From Nymphaea colorata (taxonomy: Eukaryota > Streptophyta > Magnoliopsida > Nymphaeales > Nymphaeaceae): a stretch of 64,000 nt of DNA. The notes beneath the pieces are model-generated. The model was not told the DNA's origin, made no database searches, and saw nothing but the letters and a program-made list of their open reading frames with translations. Shown piece after piece: positions 24,562-36,088 of the stretch (its first letter is position 1; each line of letters starts with the position of its first letter). Location: positions 20,588,581-20,652,580 of the forward strand of contig NC_045147.1 in the NCBI RefSeq assembly GCF_008831285.2, written 5' to 3'. Both the position numbers and the translations under genes were made by a program.

Positions 24562-27500
24562 ATGACGAACTTGACGGCCTGTCCTGCGCCGATGGCGGCA
24601 ACGTCGAACGGGATCTTCCAGGACAGCAAGCCGCTTGACTACGCCCTACCGTTGCTCATCGTGCAGATCTGCCTCGTCGTCGTCGTAACCCGCGTCCTCG
24701 CTCTCCTCCTCAAGCCGATGCGCCAGCCGCGCGTCATAGCGGAGATCATCGTGAGAAAACTAACTCTCTCTCTCTCTCTCTGAAATTATACCACCTCAAT
24801 TCAAAATGCTTCCACCGAGTCACCGCCCTAATTCGCACTTTTGGACAAGCAAATTTTGGATTGAAAGTTTTGGAAGTTCTCCTTTTAACTAGCCATAGTT
24901 TTTCTTTCAGTATTTCAACAAGGAACTTTCAAATTAATTCCATTGATTTGTATTTCACTGACTTATTTTTCTTTCCCAATGACGTCGATTTCTGTAAAAG
25001 CATGAAACTGACTATCTGACGATCTGTAATGCAACCGATGGAGTGCAGGGAGGAATCCTACTGGGGCCTTCGGCACTGGGTCGGTACACGCCGTATCTGG
25101 ACGCGGTCTTTCCGAAACGAAGCCTCACCGTGCTGGACACTCTTGCGAACATCGGCCTCCTCTATTTCCTTTTCCTGGTAGGCCTCGAGCTCGACCCAAG
25201 GTCCATCCGCCGCACGGGCAAGAAGGCGCTCGGCATCGCCATAGCGGGTATCACCTTTCCCTTCGTGCTCGGCATTGGCGCGTCCTTCGTGCTCAGACAC
25301 ACCATCTCCAAGGGAGTGTCCGGTCCGTCCTTCCTCGTCTTCATGGGCGTCGCCCTCTCTATCACTGCCTTCCCTGTGCTCGCCCGCATCCTCGCGGAGC
25401 TCAAGCTCCTCACAACCGACGTCGGCCGGATGGCTATGTCGGCCGCGGCCGTCAACGATGTCGCCGCGTGGATTCTCCTCGCCCTTGCCATTGCCCTCTC
25501 CAGCTCCGGCAAGTCGCCGCTCATCTCTCTATGGGTTCTCCTCTTGGGGATTGCCTTCGTCGCCTTCGCGGTGGCCATCGTCCGCCCGGCGCTCGGCTGG
25601 ATGGCTAGGCGTTGCGCCGATGGCGAGCCCGTGAAGGAGATATACATCTGCGCTACCCTTACGCTCGTTCTGGCCATGGGGTTCGTGACGGACATGATTG
25701 GAATCCACGCGCTCTTCGGGGCATTCATCGTGGGACTTATCGTGCCCAAGGACGGACCTTTCGCCGGCGTGCTGGTGGAGAAGATCGAGGATCTCGTCTC
25801 AGGCCTCTTCTTGCCTCTCTATTTCGTATCAAGTGGCCTAAAGACCAACGTTGCCACCATAGAAGGAGGGCTTTCCTGGGCACTGCTAGTGCTCGTCATT
25901 TTCACCGCCTGCTTCGGGAAGATCATTGGCACCTTCGTCGTCTCCTTGCTTTGCAAGCTTCCCTTCCGGGAGGCCTTCGCGCTCGGTCTCCTTATGAACA
26001 CAAAAGGACTCGTGGAGCTTATCGTCCTCAACATCGGCAAGGATAGAAAGGTATGAACCTGTTCATTTTGATTGTCATACCTGCAGACTAAAACTTTCGT
26101 TATAATACAACTTGAAAAGGCGTAAACTCTGCAAAGTTGTCTTTCTTCTAATAAACTGGAAAACCATTAGTTGCTGGGGGATTTAATCTACTGAAACGGG
26201 TGGTGGCCACCCGATCATCCTTTCTGGGCTCGGTTTAGCCGCCACGTTCACTCTTTCTGCTTGTCTTAAAGACGCGAGGTGCAATACAAAATTCTCTCTC
26301 CCACCCCCTCTCAATCTTAATTACGGGTGAAAAAAGGAGAAGCGTTGAGTCGCGTGCAAGACGGTGCTGGCATTTAAGCCACGTAGAGTTTACATCGTGT
26401 CTCTATGCTGCATAGACCACATCCGAAAGCAAGGTCTCACATACAGCTTCTGATATTTTTGGTTTCTTGGCAACACTTCAGGTATTGAATGATCAGACAT
26501 TCGCCATTTTCGTGCTGATGGCCCTCTTCACCACCTTCATCACCACCCCTCTTGTGACCGCCTTCTACAAGCCGGCCCGCAAGTCCGCCCCTTACAAGCA
26601 CCGCACGATCCAGCGGAAGAACCCCGAGAGCCAGCTGCGCATCCTCGCCTGCCTTCACAGCGTCCGAAACGTCCCCACCATCATAAACCTCATCGAGGCC
26701 TCCCGCGGCACCCGCAGCCGCCGCCCCGTCGGCGTCTACGCCATGCACCTCATGGAACTCTCGGAGCGTCCCTCCGCGATCCTCATGGTCCACAAGGCCC
26801 GGAACAATGGTCTCCCCTTTTGGAACAGGGTTCGCCCAGACGCTGACCAGATCGTCGTCGCCTTCGAGGCCTACCAGCAGCTCAGCAGCGTCTCTGTCCG
26901 CCCCATGACCGCCATCTCTGACCTAGCAGACATCCACGAGGACATCTGCGCCAGCGCCGAGCAGAAACGAGCAGCCATCATCATCCTCCCCTACCACAAG
27001 CACCAGCGCTTCGACGGAATGCTCGAGCCCGGGGCCACTGGCTTCCATGCAGTCAATGTAAAGGTCCTAGAAAACGCCCCGTGCTCGGTAGGCATCCTCG
27101 TCGACAGGGGCCTCGGCGGCACAACCCAGGTCACCGCGAGCGAAGTTGCCCACTCGATCGCCGTCTTCTTCTTCGGCGGGCCCGACGACAGGGAAGCGTT
27201 AGCCTACGGCATCAGGATGGCGGAGCACCCTGGGATCAGTCTGACTGTAGTGCGGTTCCTCGTGGAAGTCCCTCTCCTGGCCCGCCGTGGCAGTGTCCGA
27301 ATCGCCGTCGACGCCGACGAGCGGTCGGAAGATGAGGACTTCCTGGCCGACTGCAAGGGGAAGCTGCTTTCCTCTTATTCGATCGTCTATTTAGAAAAGG
27401 AAGTGACGGGGAAGGCGGACATCTTGCCCGTGATTAAGGAGCATAGCCGGTGCGATCTGATCCTGGTGGGGAGGTCTGCCAGAACGGAGGCGCTCGCTGA

Positions 27501-27702
27501 CCGAACCGACTCGCCGGAGCTGGGGCCAGTGGGATCCCTGCTGGCGTCGTCCGAGTTCCCGATCAACGCGTCCGTGTTGGTGGTGCAGCAGTACAACCGG
27601 ATGGTCAACGCCGCATCTTCAAGCGAAGACATGGTGGATACACCAAGGTCTGTAGCCTACGATTCCGAGTCGGAATCTGTACATAATAATAGAACGAAGT
27701 AA
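24562..27702 (+). CDS. CHX: cation/H+ antiporter, CHX17-19 type
   Basis: A monovalent cation/proton antiporter (CPA2 family) of endomembranes, thought to act in K+ and pH balance. Exons: 24562-24750, 25049-26050, 26482-27702; 2412 nt, 803 aa, the normal CHX length. The N-terminus has [12 protein letters not shown], typical of the CHX18/19 group, then hydrophobic segments spanning about residues 25-440. The transport-domain motif VNDVAAW (N199, D200) is intact. Exon 2 ends VLNIGKDRK and exon 3 begins [15 protein letters not shown], the conserved joint. The cytosolic C-terminal half (about 450-803) carries the CHX regulatory region, including [14 protein letters not shown] and ELGPVGSLL. Splice sites are GT-AG, and intron 1 starts next to a (CT)n tract. 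The coding exons, mainly 2 and 3, are much richer in G and C than all neighbours, including at third positions. The group is secure; which of CHX17, 18 or 19 is its true counterpart is not. Confidence 0.95.
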
Positions 27703-30700
27703 GGAAGGAAGAGGCGGGGAAATGAGGAAAAAGGAGGTAGAAAGGCGGCCATGAACAAGACAAGTGTTTCCTCCCCTTTCCTATGCCAGGCAAGAGGGTT
27801 TTGGAAAATAGCATCCCAGGTCCATATACATAAAGGTCTTGTTGTTTTTAACTGTGCACCTTGTGAAAAGCCATTAGAGGCAAAATAAGACCTCTGGTGC
27901 TTTATCTATATATATGAACCCCTGGTTTTTGTCTTTTTTTGTAATCAGTTCGTCGCAAAGTGAGAATTTTAGAATCTCTCCCTCCCTCTCTCTCTCTCTC
28001 TCTCTTCCCCCACCCCCTAGCTCACAGCCACTTACAACCGTTGCTCTGAAAGGTCAGTTATTCTCTTAAATATAAAATAAAGACGGAAGCATTGAAACTG
28101 GAAAACCAGTAAGCTAGGTGCTTTGAAATAGGAGGAAGGGTGAACATCTTTTAGCGTGCCTGCTACCTTCATATAACTTCGGGTTCAAAGGCCTATGCTT
28201 TTCTGCTGCAGCCATTATATCCAATACTAATGGACATTGCTAGCAATCGGGTCACACAAGTATAAATCCTTAATCAAACGTCCGACTGGGTTCCCTCCCC
28301 CCTTTTTTTCACGAGTAGTCAGACAAATTAGTAACAAAAATGAGCAACCTGAAGATTAGCTTTTTCTTTTCTGAGTGGCAGAAATTAGATATAAATCAAA
28401 GGTCCAAAAGAACGCGCTGGGGCTCGATCTCACCAGTTGTCAGGTTTTCCAACATCAGAAGTGCTTCTATTCAGTTACCACTCGTATTTCTCTGTGGTTA
28501 GCTTCTGAAATAATTCTTGCCTTTTAAGGTCTCTGTTCTTTATTAAACTTGTTGCATCTAATCATTTAGATAGTCTATAGCCTCAACGATGGACAAACAA
28601 AGCTAACAAATTGTATCATAAGATGGGAATTGCCACGCCAAAATTCTTCCTTCTATATCCAAAATGCTCATCACCAAATGAAACAGATCCTAGCTGAGCA
28701 TTCACAAAGCCACGATTTCAACTACATATCTAGAACTTCTTTTGATGGCTAACGGATAAGATTTTCAATTTCACAAATAAACTTGGCGAAGAGAAAAGGA
28801 AAAAAAAAAAAGAAAACAGGCACGCCATTCTTCATACTCAATATGATTTCATCCATGGCAGGATGTTATCATGAAAGATATACAGGGAACCAGAGGAAGG
28901 CACCTGGATTCTAAGTTGCCAACAGATTTTGGCTTGTACTCCACAATAAAAGTGAAATTGTGGAACGAAAAACCTCTGAACTTAGCTGCCGGCAAATGGA
29001 CTTTAAGAGGACACAAAAATTTTGAAAAAATATTGCATTACCATATTGGATGGAAATTGGGTTTCGAGCCAAGTGGCTGCGAAGCTAGAAATTTCAGTGG
29101 GTAGTTCTTGTGTGAATTTTTTAATTGAAAGGAAACAAAAAGAGGCAATTTTATGTGTATACAGAAGGACTTTACAACTTAAGTTGTAAGAAGAAATCAA
29201 ACAGTCTTTAGCTTTAATCAGTTTGGGCATTGGCCATGTTGGCCCCATAGTGACAAAAGATGAACCCTTCCTTTTTCTTCCCAGAGGGATATAAAGTGCA
29301 GGAGATAACGATTGGTGTTACATGCCAACCTAGGAGCCCGGTGAGAGAAGAGGCCGACGATGCCGAGAGGCGACGGCCCACCCCGGCCAAGCACCGAGGT
29401 AGGTTTGCACCCCCCTTCAGGGCCCGTCCTACCAGATCGCCATCATATTTATACTAAAAATGATATGTTTGGATGCGCGAACTTTTTGGTGGGTATAAAG
29501 TGAAGCGCCACCTAGCAAGGCAGGCGACATTGATCTTGAAATATTTTAGTTGTTTTTATGTGTTTTTGGCAGATGTTGAATTTAAGACCTTAATTTAAGA
29601 CACCTTTCAGTCTTTATTGTCCAGATACTGCTCCCCTGCAACTAGAACTTAAAAACTCCGCTTTAACTTGTTTCAAGTCTAAAAATATGTTCCGTCCATG
29701 CAATTGATTGCCTTTAGTACAGTAAAGAATTTTATATAAAGTATCCAGGCAATCAAACATGCTCTTAAATTAAAAAAGGTCGACAATTCCGAGTACTTGG
29801 TGCTTTTGGATTTAGCATACAGTAGGGAAATCCACAACTGATTCATTTTTCCTTTCTCTTTTGCGGCAAGCGACGTTGGGTAGATAGCCGCCATTGCACA
29901 TGAAAACAAAATTACGAACATTACGAGGTAAGTTCTTTCAGCAAGTCCTTGTTGGTGCACTGTCACAGAGAGATGAAAAAAGCCAACAAAAGATGTCACG
30001 TTGATGCTTACAACGGTGAGAATTTATGAGCAATAGATGACAGATTACAAATTTTTCACAAAAAGTAATGAGAACATTTATGAGATTACAAAATTTCCTT
30101 CGCCCTGGTCTCATCCCAAAGAAAAAAAAATAGTTTTCTGTCTTTTGCAAAGTAGACAAGGAAAGAAGGAAACGCAATGAAGGAAGGAACCGCCGCTTTT
30201 TTGCAGAAAAATATTGTACTTGGATCAGTTTCATCCAAGAGTTGCCATGTTTCAGATTTTCATTAGATAAACGTTCTCTTGAAATTGCTCCAACATTTCC
30301 ATAAAACATAATGCTGAGAGGAAGAGGAAGGAGACAAAAGCCAAAGGAAAGAATCAGCACCGATCATAATGCTGAGAGAAGATCCTCCCCGAGAAGTTTT
30401 AGAAACTCACCATTTTTTAGAACGTCAAATGTTTATTTCATTCTCCCGCAATTTTCGCACTTTCAAGGACAGATTTCTGGATCCAACCCTCAATTTCTTG
30501 TTTCTTGTGCAGAACATCCACAAAAGGCTTTTTTTTTTTGCTGTCTTCCACTACCCTGTTTCGATTTGGTTTTTGTTTTCTTCCATGGCAATCAATTCTC
30601 TCAAGTTCGTAAAGCAAACGCCCTGGATCATTACCTGCAGAGGCAAACCCAAACCTGTATGCGAGAAAAGCTTTCCTTCCACTGTGGAAACTGAGAAGAC

Positions 30701-31177
30701 ATCTTTACTCTCCGGCCATTATCACGATCAACGCGTTTCCCATCGAGATTGGTACAGACCACAAATTTTTTTGGGGACAAGCAACAGATACTTGGTTAAC
30801 TATTCACCACGGTTCTTTGATTCTTTCTCTGGTGCCCAATTCCCATATGTCGACGCGATCAATTGAGTAACCAATATCCAACATAATTTGGAAAATAATT
30901 TGAAGAAACTATACTCCCATCTTCAACGAATACGATTCATTTTTCCTTTGCCAATTTTTGGGAACAAAAAATATTGAACAATTGATTAAAATACACTATC
31001 TTCGCCTCTCAAATCTTAAAAAATCGCTTCAAAACCAGATGCTTTCCGCGCAGCCCATCTGCCAAAAACCGTAAACCAACCGCCACCAACATCAATTAAA
31101 GAACTCCTAACCTCAAAAATCCGGAAGAAGGAAGATCCAAGAAGGCGAACCCCCATCTGTCAAGAACCCCGTTCACA
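27703..31177. other. intergenic right of CHX
   Basis: Begins with the CHX 3' untranslated region and a (CT)n tract near 27983-28004. The rest is AT-rich with no recognised gene. Frames of 100-165 codons around 29679-30866 lack motifs and splice context. About 29320-29440 is a short GC-rich block of unknown origin. Confidence 0.5.
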
Positions 31178-31495
31178 TCAATCTCTTCCATGAACATTGC
31201 ATTCCTTGGCGTAGAAATCGTTGCTCTCAAGCAAAGACCTGACAGACTCGCCCTTCGGCTCCCGGTACGTGTCCGTCCCCGGCGACTCAGGAGGCGATGG
31301 AAGGGAGAAGCAATGAAAGCAAGAAAGAGAGCGACGCTTGCCGTGATTTTCTGCCCGTGGTTGCTTCCTGTACAATCTCTTGAGCCTCCTGCGCTGCGAA
31401 CCGACGAACTTTTTCGACCAGCGCCTCAGCCCCCTGCTCTGCCCCTTTGATGGTTCATCGCCATGATCTTCTTTGGGGAGCGCAATATCGGACAT
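31178..31495 (-). CDS. small basic plant protein, function unknown
   Basis: A single-exon frame of 105 aa starting MSDIALPKEDHGDEP. The N-terminal part is charged, followed by an Arg/Lys-rich block (about residues 24-55, including SQRRRLKRLYRKQPR). Then come the motif RRSLSCFHCFSLPSPPESP and a C-terminal segment SVRSLLESNDFYAKECNVH. From memory, small uncharacterised plant proteins have a similar closing segment (L-x-x-x-N-D-F-Y-x-x-E-C-N-x-H), which is why I call it a gene; I cannot name a family or function. The Arg/Lys block could be a nuclear targeting signal, but that is inference. The start is the first true ATG of the frame. The C-x-x-C pair (CFHC) is the only metal-ligand-like feature. 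Confidence 0.6.
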   Translation of the reverse strand: MSDIALPKEDHGDEPSKGQSRGLRRWSKKFVGSQRRRLKRLYRKQPRAENHGKRRSLSCFHCFSLPSPPESPGTDTYREPKGESVRSLLESNDFYAKECNVHGRD

Positions 31496-32490
31496 AATAG
31501 GTGGAGGCAATGAATTCCGGGCCCAAATTCAACGTCAAATTTACTTGAGGACGATGATTAAAAACTGAACAAAAAGAATACAAAAAAGGGCGGAGATCAT
31601 ACAGGGGGACTAATTCCTTCACAAAGTATGAAAGAAACTTTATTATTCTCTGACTTTCTCATTGGAATCATATTGTTTTTCTCGAAGCCGATCTTGCACT
31701 TGAAGCTGGTGCACTTCACATAAAAAATTATGTTACGTCAAACCGTCCTCTGCAACACAAAGATTTTCTCGAATATTCCGAGGAAGCCTATCGATCAGAA
31801 AAAGAAAAGAAAAAAGGCAATTTCAAAGAGAAATTAAAGAAAAACAATTTTTTGCTGATGTGCTAACCCGTTTCTAGTTTATTCGAATTAAATTGGCAGC
31901 AAATGGACGCTCGACACGTGTCAGTTTGAAATATTTTCTGATATTTGGAATTATCTTTACTTTTTTACTTTTGTCGTATTTATTTTTTAAAAGATATTGA
32001 ATCGCGGCTCGTGAGCAATTTTTGTAATGTTTGTGTATGTCCAATAAAATATTATATAGTTGTCGGTCTATTTCTGAGTAGTTGGCAATAAAGTAACATA
32101 AAAATTGATGTCATCCACACCAACGCATTTTGTGCCCACCAGTCGCAAAGAGAAGTTAGAAAGAGCGGAAATAGAAATCGCGTGTAGCATTTATCAGACG
32201 TCACATATTTGGGTTTGGCTTCATATCCAAATGAAAATAAAGAAACATCTTAGATATCTGAGGCCAAATTTTAAAATTGAAATCTGAATCTGACTTTAAA
32301 TTTATAACCGAACCTGAATTCGACTTTTAAACACGCAACCGGATCAGAACTGCATCGTTAAATATTAAAATGAGACTTCCAAAATGCATGAACATTGTAC
32401 ATAGGATATTGATTTGAATTATAATTCAAATCGAATAGAGAGAGAGAAGAAAATGGAACGTGGCATAAAAATACACTAAAAAGCAAAGTT
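31496..32490. other. intergenic, no gene recognised
   Basis: AT-rich sequence that should contain the promoter of the small gene ending at 31178 and, at its right end, the run of T (minus strand) that terminates the tRNA gene. Nothing else recognised. Confidence 0.6.
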
Positions 32491-32497
32491 GTTGAGA

Positions 32498-32530
<33 letters not shown>

Positions 32531-32570
32531 ACCTTAATCTGGCGCCTTAGACCAACTCGGCCATCTCAAC
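32491..32570 (-). tRNA. trnL-AAG: tRNA-Leu (anticodon AAG)
   Basis: An 80-nt class II tRNA on the minus strand. The acceptor stem GTTGAGA pairs fully with TCTCAAC. The D-loop region reads TGGCCGAGTTGGTCTAAGGC. The anticodon stem CCAGA/TCTGG encloses the loop TTAAGGT, placing anticodon AAG at 32535-32533. A variable arm follows, as in all tRNA-Leu, then the T-arm with GGTTCAAATCC. There is no intron and no encoded CCA. A TTTTT Pol III terminator lies just downstream (complement of 32478-32482). It looks intact and of nuclear type. Confidence 0.97.
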
Positions 32571-33494
32571 GGTGTTGTAAGTCTCCTCTGCTACAATCTA
32601 TACATAAAAATAACCCTTTCTTATTATCACAGATTGGCTCCCTCGCAGATGTGAGCCGGAAGCATGTTTGGGGTAATATATGAACCGTTACCATAATTGG
32701 GCCAGGGAAAGAAAAAAGGTTATGTGTTTTGCATAAACTTTGTTCTCCTTAGTCGGCCTGCCCCCATTCTGGTACGAGATTACAGAGATAATATCCGTAT
32801 CTCCACTGGTCCTACTCAGATTTGTATTTCACATCCACTCCCCGAGTGGGGTATTTCTCCTAAACCTTCAGGCCTTTGAGTGCATTGGACGATAAACATC
32901 AAGAAATTTGATATGCTGGTCTATAAATGAGGTTCACATCCACTCCCCGAGTGGAAAACTGTGAATAGTATGTCATGGCTTGCCCAATCTCTTCCGGAGA
33001 AGAGAATAAACGTTAAACTGGAAGAAAAGTTCAAGAAAAACTAATGAAAGGCAAGAAGGATAGAATTAGTAAGAACTTGTTCTATGATTCTTTTCTCCCA
33101 GCCAACGGAAAACCAGGTCCTCCATCCAGGCACCCCCAAGAGAGCAGCTGTAAAACCTCCACAAAACAGGGAAATAAACTTTGCCGCGGCTTACATAAGG
33201 AGTTGTCAATGAAGAAATATTTGTGTTTTTGTTCTTAATCAATCAAGAGAGATTTTATCTCTGACAAGACGATGTTTGCGGAGACAAATGGGAGTTAAGT
33301 CACTGCCTGTTTGCCATTAAAACAAAGGCTAATTTGCCATTAAGATATCAATCCTTGTGTCTATCATGAGGTTAAGGAACCTATTCGTCGACCCAAAGAC
33401 CGTTGATTCATTGACCAAAACCAGCTCATTTTGTTCAAGTTACAAAGCTTGGAAAATGTCCAAAGGAAAACCAACATAAATAAAGCCTGCACTC
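32571..33494. other. intergenic, no gene recognised
   Basis: Short region between the tRNA and CCDC12. The sequence cacatccactccccgagtgg occurs twice (about 32830-32849 and 32936-32955), a small direct repeat. No gene seen; the CCDC12 3' untranslated region should lie at the right end. Confidence 0.55.
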
Positions 33495-34673
33495 TCACTC
33501 CCCAGTTCGCTCAGATTCTTCACCATTCTCTCCAGCAGAGGCCAGTTCCTGCTGCTCTTGTTCTCCTGCACGCGCCATATAATTGGTGAGGTATTTTGAC
33601 GTTTGGAGATGAAAATATGATTAGGTAAACTACATACTCATGATCTCATATAGAGCCTTCTGAGTTCGCTTTTCAAGCTTATCCAGCTTCTTTTGGATGT
33701 CTCTGCGGAGATCCCAATTCGGTTTCTTTGGTGCTATGTTTATGAAAGGATCCTGCATATCCTCGGAATCAAGAGAAATGGTCAGATAGAAAAGACCAAG
33801 GGGCATGACCGAAACAAGAATAGCTGCATTTATGTTATATTCAGATGAGGTTCATAAAAAAGATACCGCAGCTATATCTAGTGGTGCAGCAGGTGTAGAA
33901 GAAGCTGGGTCTTCAAACTTGGGTAAGACAGGAGGAGCAAGCTTATTCTCTTGAAGTTGCTTATCATGTGGTAGATAGTTCCTAAACTTCACCCTTATTT
34001 CCCTGTTGAAATTTGAATAGCAATAGATGTTTGGACAGATTTAGTTTCCAATCACAGAAAACATACATAAAGAAAACACACCGAAACCGGTTAAAGTCTC
34101 AGCAAAGCATGAATGTGTAAACATATGAAACAGAACCTATACAGATTAAGATTTCAGACAACTGAAGCATGGGAACCTGGGTTCGAGGATCAGCATGTTT
34201 ATGAAACCTCTGCAAAGCTTGAATTAGCTGTTTTGCAGGGATTCAAGCAAAGTAATTGCCTTCACAATGTTAGAGATTGTAAATTTGATCTGTACATTAA
34301 GGAATGAACATGAGATGCATGCTTTTCCAGTCAATTTTGTTCCCCAGCTTCACAAAAGGAAAATCAATTTCTAGTGTAAATCATAGACTTCCAAACCAAT
34401 AAATAGCGGTCCATTGCATTTGAATGTCTCGAACCCAAATGATTAATTCAATTAGAACAATGAGACGCGAAACTTCATTCTTAATGGACCTTCCAGCGCA
34501 ACCAAAAGATACAGAACTTACTCCTCTTCAGATTCAACACCTTCATCATTGTCTTCCTCCTGAGGAGGATTATCATCAGGCTTGCTGAGCAGTTCATTAG
34601 CTTCCTTCAGAGCTTTTAACCTCTCTCTACGAGCAATAGCAGCCTGTTCAATCGACTCTTCCTCTGCAGTCAT
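33495..34673 (-). CDS. CCDC12: CCDC12 / cwf18 spliceosome protein
   Basis: Plant counterpart of coiled-coil domain-containing protein 12 (yeast cwf18), a small component of the activated spliceosome. Exons: 34522-34673, 33867-34002, 33638-33752, 33495-33565; 474 nt, 157 aa. The protein opens MTAEEESIEQAAIARRERLKA, continues with an acidic stretch (PPQEEDNDEGVESEEE), then the core VKFRNYLPHDKQLQ, LAPPVLPKFEDP and DPFINIAPKKPNWDLRRDIQ, followed by a lysine-rich helix and an acidic tail. All donors are GT. An in-frame ATG 39 nt upstream (34712) is possible, but MTAEEESIEQ matches the family start. Exon 1 and the upstream region are copied in inverted orientation at 35323-36037. The 5' leader probably includes sequence near 35073-35136, spliced at a GT there. 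Identification is secure; the leader is inferred. Confidence 0.93.
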
Positions 34674-36037
34674 AGTTTTTTTTTTATAGAGTTCCATTAC
34701 TTCCAAAGACAATCAGACAGTTAATATTCAAACGATCGCTTCCTTCACCAAGGGCATCTTAGCACAAACTCCACAGATTTTCAGCAGACTGAAAAACAAA
34801 AAATGACAGTTCCAGAGAATTCCTCGTTCTAAGTTACTTCTAACACACATACTTCCAGAAACAGTGATGGTTATATGGGTATTTACGAACAAAATTGACA
34901 GATGTTTATCATCTTGACAAAAGCTATTGCAGATGGAGTAAGGTGGTAGAAGAATCCATCCATTGTTACGCCAGAGGGAAGATGATCCAATATACCGAAA
35001 TATCAAATTATTAAATACAGAAGAAAACTAACAGCAACTGCACCAAAGAACGTCCAAGACGCATCGGAATACCTGGCCTCTCTTGCTCAATTTCATCTGC
35101 TCCAGCAGCTCCCGCGCCTGGCCCTCTCCCAAATGCAACCTTAATCAAATTTTCACCATATAAACAGAAATCATTTTCTATAACATTCTCAATTAAGAAA
35201 CTAATAAACTAAATCAACCTTGAATCTATGGAATATATATACGCCTTTTTGTTTTCTACGGCATTGAACAAGTTCCACTATTTAAAAGCGGATGAGCGCA
35301 ATTAATAAGCATAGGCTCACCTCCAAAGATTCAAGGTTGGTTTAGTTTATTAGTTTCTTAATTGAGAATGTTATAGAAAATGATTTCTGTTTATAATGTG
35401 AAAATTTGATTAAGGTTGCATTCGGGAGAGGGCGAGGCGCGGGAGCTGCTGGAGCAGATGAAATTGAGCAAGAGAGGCCAGGTATTCCGATGCGTCTTGG
35501 ACGTTCTTTGGTGCAGTTGCTGTTAGTTTTCTTCTGTATTTAATAATTTGATATTTCGGTATATTGGATCATCTTCCCTCTGGCGTAACAATGGATGGAT
35601 TCTTCTACCACCTTAACTCCATCTGCAATAGCTTTTGTCAAGATGATAAACATCTGTCAATTTTGTTCGTAAATACCCATATAAGCATCACTGTTTCTGG
35701 AAGTATGTGTGTTAGAAGTAACTTAGAACGAGGAATTCTCTCGAACTGTCATTTTTTGTTTTTTAGTCTGCTGGAAATCTGTGGAGTTTGTGCTAAGATG
35801 CCCTTGGTGAAGGAAGCGATCGTTTGAATATTAACTGTCTGATTGTCTTTGGAAATCAGGGAACTGTACAAAAAAAACTATGACTGCAGAAGAAGAGTCG
35901 ATTGAACAGGCTGCTATTGCTCGTAGAGAGAGGTTAAAAGCTCTGAAGGAAGCTAATGAACTACTCAGCAAGCCTGATGATAATCCTCCCCAGGAGGAAG
36001 ACAATGCTGAAGGTGCTGAATCTAAAGAGGAGTAAGT
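34516..36037. repeat. large inverted repeat carrying CCDC12 exon 1
   Basis: Left arm about 34516-35235, right arm about 35323-36037, with an 87-bp spacer. The arms are reverse complements over about 715 bp, with small scattered differences (over 90% identity judged by eye). The left arm contains the real CCDC12 exon 1 and its upstream region. The right arm holds the same in the opposite direction. Homology stops just past the exon 1 splice donor (GAGTAAGT) at both outer ends, so exons 2-4 were not copied. Together the arms could form a long hairpin if transcribed through. Confidence 0.92.
35880..36035 (+). pseudogene. inverted partial copy of CCDC12 exon 1
   Basis: Reads MTAEEESIEQAAIARRERLK and onward to PDDNPPQEEDNAEGAESKEE with no interruption, then TAA inside the retained donor GAGTAAGT. 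It differs from the true exon 1 at a few residues near the end (D to A, V to A, E to K). No exon 2-4 homologues follow on this strand, so it can make at most a 51-residue N-terminal fragment. It is a gene fragment produced by the inverted duplication. The divergent spacer contains TATTTAAAAG, which could act as a TATA box, but expression is unknown. Confidence 0.85.
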
Positions 36038-36088
36038 AATCAAACAGGTATCAAGGATTTAAGAAAAACGATTTACTTGCCTAGAATT

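Noticed and set aside
25162-26046. Long open frames on other frames inside CHX exon 2
   Set aside because: Shadows caused by the high GC content of the CHX coding exon; the CHX frame has clear homology, these do not.
32491-32570. Plastid or mitochondrial origin of the tRNA
   Set aside because: Anticodon AAG and the Pol III terminator fit a nuclear gene, and no flanking organelle sequence is present.
34674-34712. Upstream in-frame ATG for CCDC12
   Set aside because: It would add 13 residues not seen in the family, and it overlaps the probable leader splice acceptor.
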